Position numbers and translations under genes: made by a program. Below the pieces are notes generated by a model. That model made no database searches and was not told the DNA's origin. It saw only the letters and a program-made list of their open reading frames with translations. Of a stretch of DNA of 64,000 nucleotides, positions 9,698 to 18,662 are shown one piece after another. Numbering within the stretch: the first letter of the stretch is position 1; every line of letters starts with the position of its first letter. Source of the stretch: Arthrobacter zhangbolii (GTDB taxonomy: Bacteria > Actinomycetota > Actinomycetes > Actinomycetales > Micrococcaceae); assembly GCF_022869865.1 (NCBI RefSeq), contig NZ_CP094984.1, forward strand, positions 2,728,001 through 2,792,000, in the 5' to 3' direction.

Positions 9698-12600
9698 TCA
9701 GTAGCCCCGCTCCTCCCCTGCCCCGGTCAGCGGAGCCCGGGATCCCTCCGCCGGGCCTGCCTGGGCGTTCTCCGGGCCGGGCTCCCCCTCGCCGCGACTG
9801 TCCTTCCGCTCCGGCTCATCGGAGCGCACCCGTGTGAGCCGCCAGACGGCCAGCGCGATCAGGCCGATACCCAGAAGTGCCAGCCACAGGAAGGTGTAGC
9901 CCCGCAGGTACCACAGCACCGCCAGCACAACGCCGGCTGCGCCCCAGAGCGTAAAGAGTCTCCTGCTGGCAAGCAGGCCGAAAGCCAGCAGCCCGGCGTG
10001 GGCCACCAGTGCCCACAACTGTTTGCCCGCACCGCCGCTGATGATGGTGGAGAGCCCGCTCAGCGAGAGGATTGCCGCCGCGGCCGCCAGGACAATGGTG
10101 CCCCGGTTTTCTCGTTTCCGGAGGTACTCGTAGGCGGCCAGGCCGGCCAGGACGCATGCCCAGTACTGCAGGGACCAGAAGCCGTTGACGTCTCCGAGGA
10201 GAAGCCATGCAATGCGCTGGACCGCCAGCGCCGTGAGGAGCGCCGCTGCCTGTACCGCCGGTTCCCGGAACCTTGCCGGCACCTCGATCAGCCCAACGCC
10301 CAGCGCCGCGGCCAGGGTCAGGGAACCGGCCGCCGCCGAAGCATCGGGTGCCATGGCCGGGACCGCTGCCAAGGTCAGGATGAGGGAGGCACCGGCGCCG
10401 ATGATGTGTCTCCGCAGGACACCGTCCCGGTGCTTCGCTCCCGCTTCCGCAGCGTGCCCCGGGATCAGCAACCGGATTGCCAGCAGCACCGCTGCGGCAG
10501 CCCACGCAGGGACCAGCGCGGCATACCCCGTCTCCAGCAGCCCGCCCAGCGCCGAGCCTGCCGTGGACCAGCTCAGGAAAAGCATGCCTGCCGCCACCAG
10601 GGGTGGCAGCCCGACCGCCAGCCAGGGACGCTGTCTGGAGAAGGACAATGCCAGAAAGAGGGCACCGGCAAAGCCGAAGACTGCCGCTGCCAGCAGGGCG
10701 CTGCCCGATGCTGCCGCCAGAAACAGGGCCGCCGCCGTATACGCTGCCGAGATTGAGAGCAGTGCCGTGCGCAGGGGTATCTCCAGGGTGTGCCGGAACT
10801 CGCCCCATAGCCCGGCAGCGGCCAGTGCCAGCAGGGTTGCTCCGGCTGCCACCGGGCTGAGGACCGGTTCCGGGAGCAGCCCTGCTTTGTCAAAGTCCGG
10901 CAGGCGGGTCAGCACTACGGGCAGTGTGCCGAGTGCCAGGCCGGCGATATAGATGACCCACTGCGAGCGCGGCTGACGGTCTGCATTCCACCGGATAAAG
11001 GCAACTGTGGCACTGAGCAGCAGCAGGATCAGTTGGACGGTCACGACGTCCCGTCTGACGCCGGGTCCTGCGTTAATTGCATATCCCAGAGGCGCCAGCA
11101 GCAGGAGGCACAGGCTGACCCACCCCGAGACTTCGGCGTATCCCAGATTGCCGAAATGCCGGTCCAGAAGCGTCCGGATGATGTGCTGGGCAGCGAGGAC
11201 GGCGGTTCCGGCAACGAATGTCCCATGCCGTCCCGCACCAAGGTCCACAGCCACGAGAACAGACAGGAGCACCACGAGTGCCTGGATACCCAGAAGATAC
11301 AGGCCACGCGTGGTGAGCTCCCGGTTCAGTGCCAGCGAGGCACAGTAGACGAGGGCTGCCAGCGCCAGCACCTCATAGCCGTGTATCCCGAAGACTCCAC
11401 CGCCGAGCATCGCTGCCGCGGTGAACCCCGCCGGTGCTGCCACCTCGTACGAGGCGAATCGCAGCAGTACCAGCGAAATGGCGATGTTCGCTGCCAGCCC
11501 TCCCCAGATCAATGCCAGGCTCCACACCACCGGCGCATCAATGCCTCGGGACGCAGCGGCGGCAATCACAACAATCAGTCCGGCCGACAGCATCAGTGCA
11601 GCCGCGAACGGCAGGGCTGTACCCCGCCGCACCCGCATCGCGGTGGACAACTGGATCAGGACAGCCACCGCAGCGGCGGTGGTCAGGAGGAACATAGGGG
11701 TTCCGTCCTGTCGCCCGGAACCCATCAGGACCACATAGGCCAGCGCTACGGTTCCGGCGGCACACAGGCTTCCCCACTGGGCAGGACCGGCCAGGCCCAG
11801 CGGTTCCAATTGGCGGGCGAAAAGTACCCGCAGCACTTCGCAGACGGCGATGCCCACCGCAGCCGCGGCAAAGACACTGTGAATTTCCCCGGTCAGGTCT
11901 GCCGTCACCAGGGCGGCAAGAACAATCAGGAGAACCTGCGCCGCCAGCAGATAGGCACCACGGAACGGGTTGGTGCGTCCGAGGACAAAATAGACGCAGT
12001 AGATCAGTGCGGCGGAAACCAGTACCTGATAGCCGCGCACCCCCAACAGCCCTGCCCCTGTGGCAGCGGTAGCCACAAAACCGGCAGGAGCCAGCAGAAC
12101 CGGCCAGGAATGCCGCAGCAGCAGTGCAGTGAGAATATTCAGGGCCAAGGCTCCTGCGAGGACAGCAAGGGCGACGGTCCCGTCAGTCGCGTCCACGGTG
12201 CGGACGCTTACGCTGAGCAGCAGCGCCAGCGCCGAAGCGGCGGTGGTGGCTGCGAGCGCGGCGTGGCCGGCTCCCCGGTCCGGACCGGCAGCCGCAGCGC
12301 GGGGGCGTACGGCGGGGGCAGGTGTGGTGAAGGGGCCGGCCGCGGGGACGACGGGACCGGAAACGGGGACGACGGGACCGGAAACGGGGACGACGGCTGC
12401 CGCCCCGGTGTCCGGGCTGACCCGGGACCGACCTGCCGCTGTGAAGGCGGCTACGCCCTGCGTGATCAGTGCAGAAGTGACGGCAATGACGAGCAGTGCC
12501 AGTCCGGTTCCGGGCCGGGCCGCCGTATCGGTCAGGATGTAATAGGCCGGTGCCGTCATTGACAGCGCCGTCAGCGTTGCCCACATAAAGGTCCGGGCCA

Positions 12601-15298
12601 GTCCCAAGGGCCGCAGGCGTCTATGCAGGACGATCCTGGCGAGATGCTGGACGGCGAGTGATGCCGCCAACGCCGTGAAGATGCCGTGCACATCCATGCC
12701 CAGGTCCGCTGCCGCCAGCCCCGTCAGGACGGTTATCAAAACCTGTCCCACGGCTATGTAGAAGGTACGGTGTCCGCGCGGCCCAAACTTCCGGACCATG
12801 AGCACGCAGTACACCAGTGCCGCCGCAACCAGAAGCTCGTAGCCGCGCACGCCCAACAGCCCGGCACCCATCAGGGCAGCGGCCATGAAGCCCAGCGGGC
12901 CGGCCGTCAGGAACCGGCTGCGGGCAAGACGAAGCGTGGTCAGGATATTGACGGCAACCAGTACCCAGAGCGCAGCCACGGCATGGGTTGGCTCCAACCG
13001 CGGTTCGAAGCACAGCACCAGGACACCAGCGGCGGTTCCCGTTGCCGAAGCGAGGATCACCCACCCCGGGACGTACTCCGGTTTCCCTGCGGATACCCGG
13101 ATAACTGACGCCGTCTGATTGGCGGCCATGGCCACTACGGCGGTTAACAGCGCCCAGGACCAGCCGTCCGCTCCCCCCGCGCCCGACACCGACGCCAGCA
13201 CGGTCAACGGGAGCAGCAGAACACCAGCGGCCCTGGCTCCAAGCACAAACTGCATGCGTGTTGCTTCTCCCCTGGCACGCACCATCAGGTACGCAGTAAG
13301 CGCCGCCGTGACCAGGACGGATGGCCACAATGGTTCCTTCGCCAGCAAAGCATGAGGGACAAAAGACAGGCCCAGCGGAACAATGGCGGCGAATTCCAGC
13401 AGCCCGCCCACTGTCCTTGCCGCTGCAAGATAGGTGCCCAGGACCACCAGGATGGTGGCCGAGAAGATCATTGTGCTTCCCGATGATTCCGATGTGCCAA
13501 GGGCCTGGAACAGCCCGGCGGCAAGACCCGTGGCAGCCTGCATCACCAGCAGGGCGGCCACGTCTGTGCGGAAGAACCTGCGCGCCCGGATTTCCGGCTC
13601 CACGGCCGGTTTCTTCGCAAGGCTGACCCCGCCCGCGGCGGGAGCCGGGTCCGGCGTTCCGCGGCGCGGCACTGCTCCGCCGGCAGCCTGCCCGCCCGAA
13701 GGTACGCCCGTTGTTCCTGCGCCGCGCCGACCAGCTGCTGCTTCTGCGTCCAATCCCTCGTCCAGGGGCAGTCCTGCAGTCCGTGAGGCGATCTGCAGCA
13801 GAGCCGCTGCTCCATACACCGGTTTCCGCAGCAGGATGCCGGACAGCTGCGCTGCGATCTGTATGGCGAACGCCAGCAGCGTCGCCTGCGTACTGCCGGT
13901 GAAGGAGTAGCAGAGGGCGGTGAGGCCCACGGTTCCAGCGGCGCGCAGGCCGTAGCTGTTGGCCAGCTGGTTCCTCGCCGGGCCCTGCCACATCATGACT
14001 GCGTAGTGGAGAGCGAAGGCCAGGAACAGGATGGACAGCTGCCCCGCCGTCAGGTCCCCGGATATCTGGACCGCGGCAATGGCCGCGGCAGGAACCAGGT
14101 ACCGGTGCGACCTCACGAAGGCGTCGAGATACAGATTGTTCAGCCACTTCGGCCGCCGGATCGCGGCAAGGCTGATCAGGGTTGCGAGCACTACGGTAAA
14201 CAGGAAATACCAGATGATCCCCGACCGGAGGACAGCGCCCGAGGCCAGTCCGGATGACAGCAGGAACGTCAGTGCCAGGTAGGTAACTACCCGGCTGTCA
14301 ATCCTCGCGGCGGCAAAGGCAAACGCCACGGTGCCCGCCAGCGACGTGATAAGCCATGCGGCCGGACCGTCCTGCAGGACCACTGTGTGCAATGCCAGCC
14401 CGACAACCGGTATCAGCGCCAGTCCCGTACCGGTGAAGGCCACGGCAGCCGGACGAAGGCGGCGGCTGCGGGCATGCACAACAAGCCCGGATACATAGAA
14501 CAGTGCGGTGACCCCCACAACGCCGAGGAAGCGTGCCCCGGCCGGGATGGCCAACCCAATAAACAGGGCCGCGGCCGCAACGAGCAGCAGACTCGCGGAG
14601 TACAGCGTGATGTTGATGTTCCGCAGGTCCCTCCGCCGTTTCTCGGCCTGCAGCTGTGCCTCGGTTTTGACCGGAGGAGCCGGCCTGGCGGGCCTGGGCG
14701 GCACGGGAGTTGAGGGAGTCGCGGGCGGGAGACCACGGCGTCCGCCTGTTCCTATTGAGTGTACCGGAGCACCCGTGCTGCCCGGGGCCGGAACATAAGG
14801 GGATTGTGGTGCTGAGGACACCGGGGTGGAGGCCGTACCGCTCTGCCCGGCCGGGGTAACGGGAGAGGCAGCCGGGACGGAGGGCGGGGGTACCGGCCGT
14901 GACGGCGCGGGTGCCGAGGGGGATGCCCATACCGGGGGAACCGGCTGTCCGGGCTGCCCTGCGCGGCGGTCGGCATGCCCCGGACCCGCGGGCGGGCCGG
15001 CAATCCCCTGCCCGGCCTGTACCGCGTCCCGGGGAGCGGCCGGCCCGGCTGCTGCAGGACCCGTCACTGGATTTCCTGTCGCCGGCTGTCCCTGCCCGGC
15101 CGCCACCCCGGCGCCTGCCTGCCCGTAACGCGCTGCGGCGGCGGCCAGCCCCGCACGGTAGCCCTCGTCATAGATCTGCGCCGGCGGCGGCACCCGGCGG
15201 CCCAGCAGGTCCGTGCCCCGGCCCGCCTTCACACCGACGACCCGTCCCACGAAGAAACTGGCTGTTATGGCAGCCAGGAATAGCAGGAAGACCCCCAT
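9698..15298 (-). CDS. giant polytopic membrane protein with three internal repeats (1866 residues)
   Basis: Not recognised by function. Residues 1-25 form one membrane helix (MGVFLLFLAAITASFFVGRV). Residues about 60-215 are a Pro/Ala/Gly/Ser-rich linker ending in a Lys/Arg-rich coil (QLQAEKRRRDLRNINI). From about 230 to 1810 there are several dozen hydrophobic segments broken by short loops and two disordered inserts (about 505-575 and 958-1012). A module of about 135 residues occurs three times, near 770-905, 1045-1180 and 1263-1397. Each copy contains a GLLGVRGYELLVAAALVYC-like core and ends with an LxPLGLA-like turn. The tail after about 1820 is acidic and Gly/Glu-rich. ATG start with GGAAGGA 12 bases upstream. 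The whole frame keeps the codon bias of its neighbours, so it is a real gene. It could be a scaffold or a lipid- or polymer-handling protein; no catalytic motif was seen. Confidence 0.85.
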   Translation of the reverse strand: MGVFLLFLAAITASFFVGRVVGVKAGRGTDLLGRRVPPPAQIYDEGYRAGLAAAAARYGQAGAGVAAGQGQPATGNPVTGPAAAGPAAPRDAVQAGQGIAGPPAGPGHADRRAGQPGQPVPPVWASPSAPAPSRPVPPPSVPAASPVTPAGQSGTASTPVSSAPQSPYVPAPGSTGAPVHSIGTGGRRGLPPATPSTPVPPRPARPAPPVKTEAQLQAEKRRRDLRNINITLYSASLLLVAAAALFIGLAIPAGARFLGVVGVTALFYVSGLVVHARSRRLRPAAVAFTGTGLALIPVVGLALHTVVLQDGPAAWLITSLAGTVAFAFAAARIDSRVVTYLALTFLLSSGLASGAVLRSGIIWYFLFTVVLATLISLAAIRRPKWLNNLYLDAFVRSHRYLVPAAAIAAVQISGDLTAGQLSILFLAFALHYAVMMWQGPARNQLANSYGLRAAGTVGLTALCYSFTGSTQATLLAFAIQIAAQLSGILLRKPVYGAAALLQIASRTAGLPLDEGLDAEAAAGRRGAGTTGVPSGGQAAGGAVPRRGTPDPAPAAGGVSLAKKPAVEPEIRARRFFRTDVAALLVMQAATGLAAGLFQALGTSESSGSTMIFSATILVVLGTYLAAARTVGGLLEFAAIVPLGLSFVPHALLAKEPLWPSVLVTAALTAYLMVRARGEATRMQFVLGARAAGVLLLPLTVLASVSGAGGADGWSWALLTAVVAMAANQTASVIRVSAGKPEYVPGWVILASATGTAAGVLVLCFEPRLEPTHAVAALWVLVAVNILTTLRLARSRFLTAGPLGFMAAALMGAGLLGVRGYELLVAAALVYCVLMVRKFGPRGHRTFYIAVGQVLITVLTGLAAADLGMDVHGIFTALAASLAVQHLARIVLHRRLRPLGLARTFMWATLTALSMTAPAYYILTDTAARPGTGLALLVIAVTSALITQGVAAFTAAGRSRVSPDTGAAAVVPVSGPVVPVSGPVVPAAGPFTTPAPAVRPRAAAAGPDRGAGHAALAATTAASALALLLSVSVRTVDATDGTVALAVLAGALALNILTALLLRHSWPVLLAPAGFVATAATGAGLLGVRGYQVLVSAALIYCVYFVLGRTNPFRGAYLLAAQVLLIVLAALVTADLTGEIHSVFAAAAVGIAVCEVLRVLFARQLEPLGLAGPAQWGSLCAAGTVALAYVVLMGSGRQDGTPMFLLTTAAAVAVLIQLSTAMRVRRGTALPFAAALMLSAGLIVVIAAAASRGIDAPVVWSLALIWGGLAANIAISLVLLRFASYEVAAPAGFTAAAMLGGGVFGIHGYEVLALAALVYCASLALNRELTTRGLYLLGIQALVVLLSVLVAVDLGAGRHGTFVAGTAVLAAQHIIRTLLDRHFGNLGYAEVSGWVSLCLLLLAPLGYAINAGPGVRRDVVTVQLILLLLSATVAFIRWNADRQPRSQWVIYIAGLALGTLPVVLTRLPDFDKAGLLPEPVLSPVAAGATLLALAAAGLWGEFRHTLEIPLRTALLSISAAYTAAALFLAAASGSALLAAAVFGFAGALFLALSFSRQRPWLAVGLPPLVAAGMLFLSWSTAGSALGGLLETGYAALVPAWAAAAVLLAIRLLIPGHAAEAGAKHRDGVLRRHIIGAGASLILTLAAVPAMAPDASAAAGSLTLAAALGVGLIEVPARFREPAVQAAALLTALAVQRIAWLLLGDVNGFWSLQYWACVLAGLAAYEYLRKRENRGTIVLAAAAAILSLSGLSTIISGGAGKQLWALVAHAGLLAFGLLASRRLFTLWGAAGVVLAVLWYLRGYTFLWLALLGIGLIALAVWRLTRVRSDEPERKDSRGEGEPGPENAQAGPAEGSRAPLTGAGEERGY
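12344..12400. repeat. 21-bp tandem repeat inside the giant membrane protein gene
   Basis: A 21-base unit is present in two exact copies (12344-12364, 12365-12385) plus a partial third. It encodes VVPVSGP repeated in the disordered insert near residues 969-990 of the membrane protein. In frame, so length variation between strains would be tolerated. Confidence 0.8.
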
Positions 15299-15493
15299 GT
15301 CACTGCTTCCTTCCGGTTGGCGTAATTGCTGCCCATCCTAAGGTGCGGCACGCCGCCCGCAGTGGCACCCGCGCCCGCGGTTGTGTATAACGCCGCCGCT
15401 ATGCGCCGCCGGGGACTCCTGTGGAGGAGAACAGGCAGCACCACCGTGCAACAACTGATTCGCACCGGCTGCGATGCGTCTCGGGCAGACCTG

Positions 15494-15522
15494 TTCCGGC
15501 CCGCAGACCCAACTGGTAGCGT
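15494..15522 (+). promoter_or_regulatory. candidate promoter of the cyclohexanecarboxyl-CoA-type operon
   Basis: TTCCGG at 15494-15499 and TAGCGT at 15517-15522, separated by 17 bases, about 57 bases before the chosen ATG. The TANNNT -10 is the usual actinobacterial form; the -35 is weak. The 280-base divergent region also has to hold the promoter for the giant membrane protein, which I could not place. Confidence 0.3.
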
Positions 15523-15578
15523 CATCGGCGCACGAGGGTAGCGGTAACCACGCAGACGACAGAAAGGCCCTCACGGCC

Positions 15579-18500
15579 ATGTACCTTTCGGTCCTCGGAA
15601 CCCACAGCGGCATGGACACCGGCAGCATCACCGGGACGGTGCAGGTTCCCAACTCCAAATACCACGCCCACCGAGCATTGATCCTGGCGTCCCTGGCACC
15701 GGGCACCAGCCGGATTTCCGGCCTCACCGACGCACGCCACGTGCAATACACCGTGGCCATGCTCCGCCGGCTGGGCACCGGGATCGATGTGCAGGACGAT
15801 ACCTTCGTCGTCCACGGCGGCCCCTACCAGCCGCGCAGTGCCGCCGTGTCCGCGGGCAGTTCCGGCACCACTCTTTACTTCATGGCCGGACTTGCGTCGC
15901 TGGCCTCCCGCGACGTCGTCGTGACCGGCCAGAAGTACTTCCAGCGCCGTCCCGTCGGCGCCCTGCTGGCCGCGCTGCGCCAAATGGGGGTGGACATCTG
16001 GGCACCCAATGACTGCCCGCCGCTGCACGTCACGGCCGGCCGGCCGCACGGCGGAGAAGTGCATATCCCCGGCACCCTGTCGCAGTGGATATCCGGGCTT
16101 CTGCTGCTGGCGCCTTTTGCCCGCAGCCACACCACGGTGGTAGTTGACGGCGAGCAGAATGAGAGCAGCTACATAGAACTGACGGTAGCCATGATGCAGC
16201 GTTTCGGCCTGCAGGTGGACGTCTCCGAAGACTTTCGCCGTTTCCGGATAGCCCCGGACCAGCAGGCTGTCCCCACAGATCTGCGGATGCCGCCGGATAT
16301 CGGATCCGCTGCCTTCGGTATCGCTGCGGCGGCCCTTCACCCGGCGGATGTGACGCTTGAGGGACTCCCCGCCGTCTCTTCTGCCGGATCGGACCACCCC
16401 GAAGCGGACTTCCTGGACCTGGCAGCGGAGATGGGGGTGCCCATGGTGGCCGACGCGACAGCCGGCTCCGTCAGCATCCGCCACAGCGGACTGCAGTTGG
16501 CGCCCATCGACGTCGACTGCCGGCGGGTGCCTGACATGCTCCCGGTCCTCTCCGTGATGGCATGCCTGGCCCGGGGCCGCAGCACGTTCCGGAACATTGA
16601 CCACGTGCGGATGAAGGAATCGGACCGGGTCGCTGCCATGCTGCAGTTGAATTCGATGGGGGCCAACCTTACCGTGGAGGGCTCCACGCTGATGATCCAC
16701 GGCGTCTCCGGGCTCAACGGGGCGGATCTCTCCTCGTTCAACGATCACCGGGTCCTGATGTCCCTGGCGCTGGCTGCCACCGCTGCCGAGGGCCGCAGCA
16801 CCCTGAGCTACCCCCACGCCTACCGCATCTCCTACCCCGAGTATCTTGCCGCCATGACCACGTTCGGGCTGCGGATGCAGGTGGAGGAGGGGGTTATCCG
16901 TCGGCCCCGCATCACCCGCCCCGTCCGCACTGCCAGGGGCAGCCGGCCGCGCACCATCACCGGTCAGGCCGGGGTGGAAGCCGCCGCGTCGGTCACTGGG
17001 CCCGAATGGGTCCGGCGGTGGTCCGCAGAACGGCCCAATGAAAGCGCAGTGATCGACGGCGGCGCCGGCACCGCCGGCCATCTGACCTGGGCGGAACTGG
17101 ACGCCCGGGCTGACAGGGTTGCAGCAGCCCTGCTGGACCTGGGGATCCGGCCGGGCGACCGCGTGGCCTTCCAGCTCCCCAACCGCAGCGAATTTGTCAT
17201 CCTCGCTGTCGCTGCCCTGCGCATCGGCGCCGTCGCTGCCCCCATTATGCCGATTTTCCGCGAACGCGAGGTGGCGCTGGCCCTGCACCGCGCCCGTGCC
17301 CGGCTGTTCGTGACGGTAGAGGAGTTCCGCGGCCGCCGCCCCGCCGAAGAACTCGCCGGGCTGCTGCAGCGCGCGGGCGGGACCGACCCGGGAACGGCAG
17401 CCAGCGTTGAACGGGTCCTGGTAGTGCGGGATACACCCTCCCGGCGGCCCCTTCCCCGGGTGCCCGGCGGCCCGGAGTTCGCTGACTGGACGGACACTCT
17501 GGAACGTGCACGGCCGGACCACCGGGTGCTGGCGCAATATGCACCGGCGGCCAGGGACGCCGCGCAGCTTCTGTTCACCTCCGGCACGTCCGGCGAGCCT
17601 AAGGGTGTTGTGCACCGCCATTCCACGCTCAGCCGGGCCGCCGCCATGGAAGTGACCCATCTGGGCCTGACCAGTGATGATGCCGTCTTCATCCCCTCCC
17701 CCCTAGCCCACCAGACCGGCTTCCTGTACGGCATGTGGCTTTCCTTTGTCCTGGGCTGCCCGCAGGTCCTGCAACCCGTCTGGGATGCAGAGCGCGCCCT
17801 GGCGCTGATGAGCGGCTGGCGGGCCACGTTTGTCCAGGCTGCCACCCCGTTCCTCTCGGATCTGGTCCGGGCGGTGGATACGGGTGCGCCGGCACCCTCC
17901 AGTCTGCGGATCTTCGTGAACACGGGCGCTGCCGTTCCCCGGCATCTGGCTGAGCGTGCCACCCGCGTCCTCGGTGCCCGGATTTGCGGCGCCTTCGGCA
18001 CCACGGAAACCTGCCTTGGCACCCTGGCTTCCCCGCGGGACGAACCGGTGAAGGTGTGGGGCACCGACGGACGCGCACTGGCGGGGGTGCAGACACGGAT
18101 TGTCGACGACGACGGGAGGCTCCTTCCTGACGGGGTCGAAGGCAACTTCGAGCTGGACAGCCCGACTGTCTTCGAGGGCTACCTTGACCGCCCCGACCTG
18201 ACCAAGGAAGTCTTTACCGAAGACGGCTGGTACCGCACCGGCGACACCGGCGTCATCGATGCGGACGGATTTCTGCGCATCACCGGCAGGGTCCGGGACA
18301 TCATCAACCGCGGAGGGGAGAAAATCCCGGTGGCTGAGATTGAGCAGTTGCTGTACCGGCATCCCGCCGTAGCTGACGTGGCACTCGCGGCCATGCCGGA
18401 TGACCGGCTGGGTGAGCGGGCCTGCGCCTTTGTGGTTCCCGCGCCGGGAAACCTGCCCCGGCTGACAGACCTCACCGCGTTCCTGGACGGACACCAGGTG

Positions 18501-18662
18501 TCCAAGCACTATTGGCCCGAGCACCTTCACCTGCTGGAAGATATTCCGCGCAACGCGGTGGGCAAGGTGCAGAAGTTTCTGCTGCGTGAAATGGCACGCA
18601 GTTTCACCGACGGTGACAGTGTTTCTTCCGCTTTACCCTCCCCGGATCGGAGCAGCTTGTGA
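15579..18662 (+). CDS. EPSP-synthase-like / acyl-CoA ligase fusion (AnsJK/PlmJK type)
   Basis: 1027-residue two-domain protein. Residues about 12-432 have the EPSP synthase fold: VPNSKYHAHRAL (24-34), GQKYFQRRP (117-125), SQWISGLLLL (168-177), VPDMLPVLSV (317-326), RMKESDR (344-350) and FNDHR (387-391). The usual GTAMRP loop is replaced by GSSGTTLYF (93-101) and the C-terminal catalytic lysine is not seen, so it is probably not a true AroA. Residues about 473-1005 are an AMP-forming CoA ligase: phosphate loop LLFTSGTSGEPKG (664-676), GAFGTTE (804-810), GDTG (888-891), GRVRDIINRGGEK (903-915) and lysine K996 in GKVQK. From memory this architecture belongs to shikimate-to-cyclohexanecarboxyl-CoA clusters of Streptomyces; shikimate or a derivative would be activated to a CoA ester. 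The ATG follows GAAAGG. The stop overlaps the next gene by four bases. Confidence 0.85.
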   Translation: MYLSVLGTHSGMDTGSITGTVQVPNSKYHAHRALILASLAPGTSRISGLTDARHVQYTVAMLRRLGTGIDVQDDTFVVHGGPYQPRSAAVSAGSSGTTLYFMAGLASLASRDVVVTGQKYFQRRPVGALLAALRQMGVDIWAPNDCPPLHVTAGRPHGGEVHIPGTLSQWISGLLLLAPFARSHTTVVVDGEQNESSYIELTVAMMQRFGLQVDVSEDFRRFRIAPDQQAVPTDLRMPPDIGSAAFGIAAAALHPADVTLEGLPAVSSAGSDHPEADFLDLAAEMGVPMVADATAGSVSIRHSGLQLAPIDVDCRRVPDMLPVLSVMACLARGRSTFRNIDHVRMKESDRVAAMLQLNSMGANLTVEGSTLMIHGVSGLNGADLSSFNDHRVLMSLALAATAAEGRSTLSYPHAYRISYPEYLAAMTTFGLRMQVEEGVIRRPRITRPVRTARGSRPRTITGQAGVEAAASVTGPEWVRRWSAERPNESAVIDGGAGTAGHLTWAELDARADRVAAALLDLGIRPGDRVAFQLPNRSEFVILAVAALRIGAVAAPIMPIFREREVALALHRARARLFVTVEEFRGRRPAEELAGLLQRAGGTDPGTAASVERVLVVRDTPSRRPLPRVPGGPEFADWTDTLERARPDHRVLAQYAPAARDAAQLLFTSGTSGEPKGVVHRHSTLSRAAAMEVTHLGLTSDDAVFIPSPLAHQTGFLYGMWLSFVLGCPQVLQPVWDAERALALMSGWRATFVQAATPFLSDLVRAVDTGAPAPSSLRIFVNTGAAVPRHLAERATRVLGARICGAFGTTETCLGTLASPRDEPVKVWGTDGRALAGVQTRIVDDDGRLLPDGVEGNFELDSPTVFEGYLDRPDLTKEVFTEDGWYRTGDTGVIDADGFLRITGRVRDIINRGGEKIPVAEIEQLLYRHPAVADVALAAMPDDRLGERACAFVVPAPGNLPRLTDLTAFLDGHQVSKHYWPEHLHLLEDIPRNAVGKVQKFLLREMARSFTDGDSVSSALPSPDRSSL

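Noticed and set aside
11033-12562. Plus-strand open frame of 509 codons inside the giant membrane protein gene
   Set aside because: Gln/Gly/Arg-rich shadow; the minus strand shows regular membrane helices and repeats.
15474-15578. Upstream ATG for the EPSPS/CoA-ligase fusion
   Set aside because: The 35 extra residues have no fold similarity and overlap the promoter candidate; the ATG at 15579 has a GAAAGG ribosome-binding site.
15522-17660. Minus-strand open frame of 712 codons opposite the EPSPS/CoA-ligase fusion
   Set aside because: Antisense shadow; Gly/Arg/His-rich without motifs, whereas the plus strand carries clear enzyme motifs throughout.
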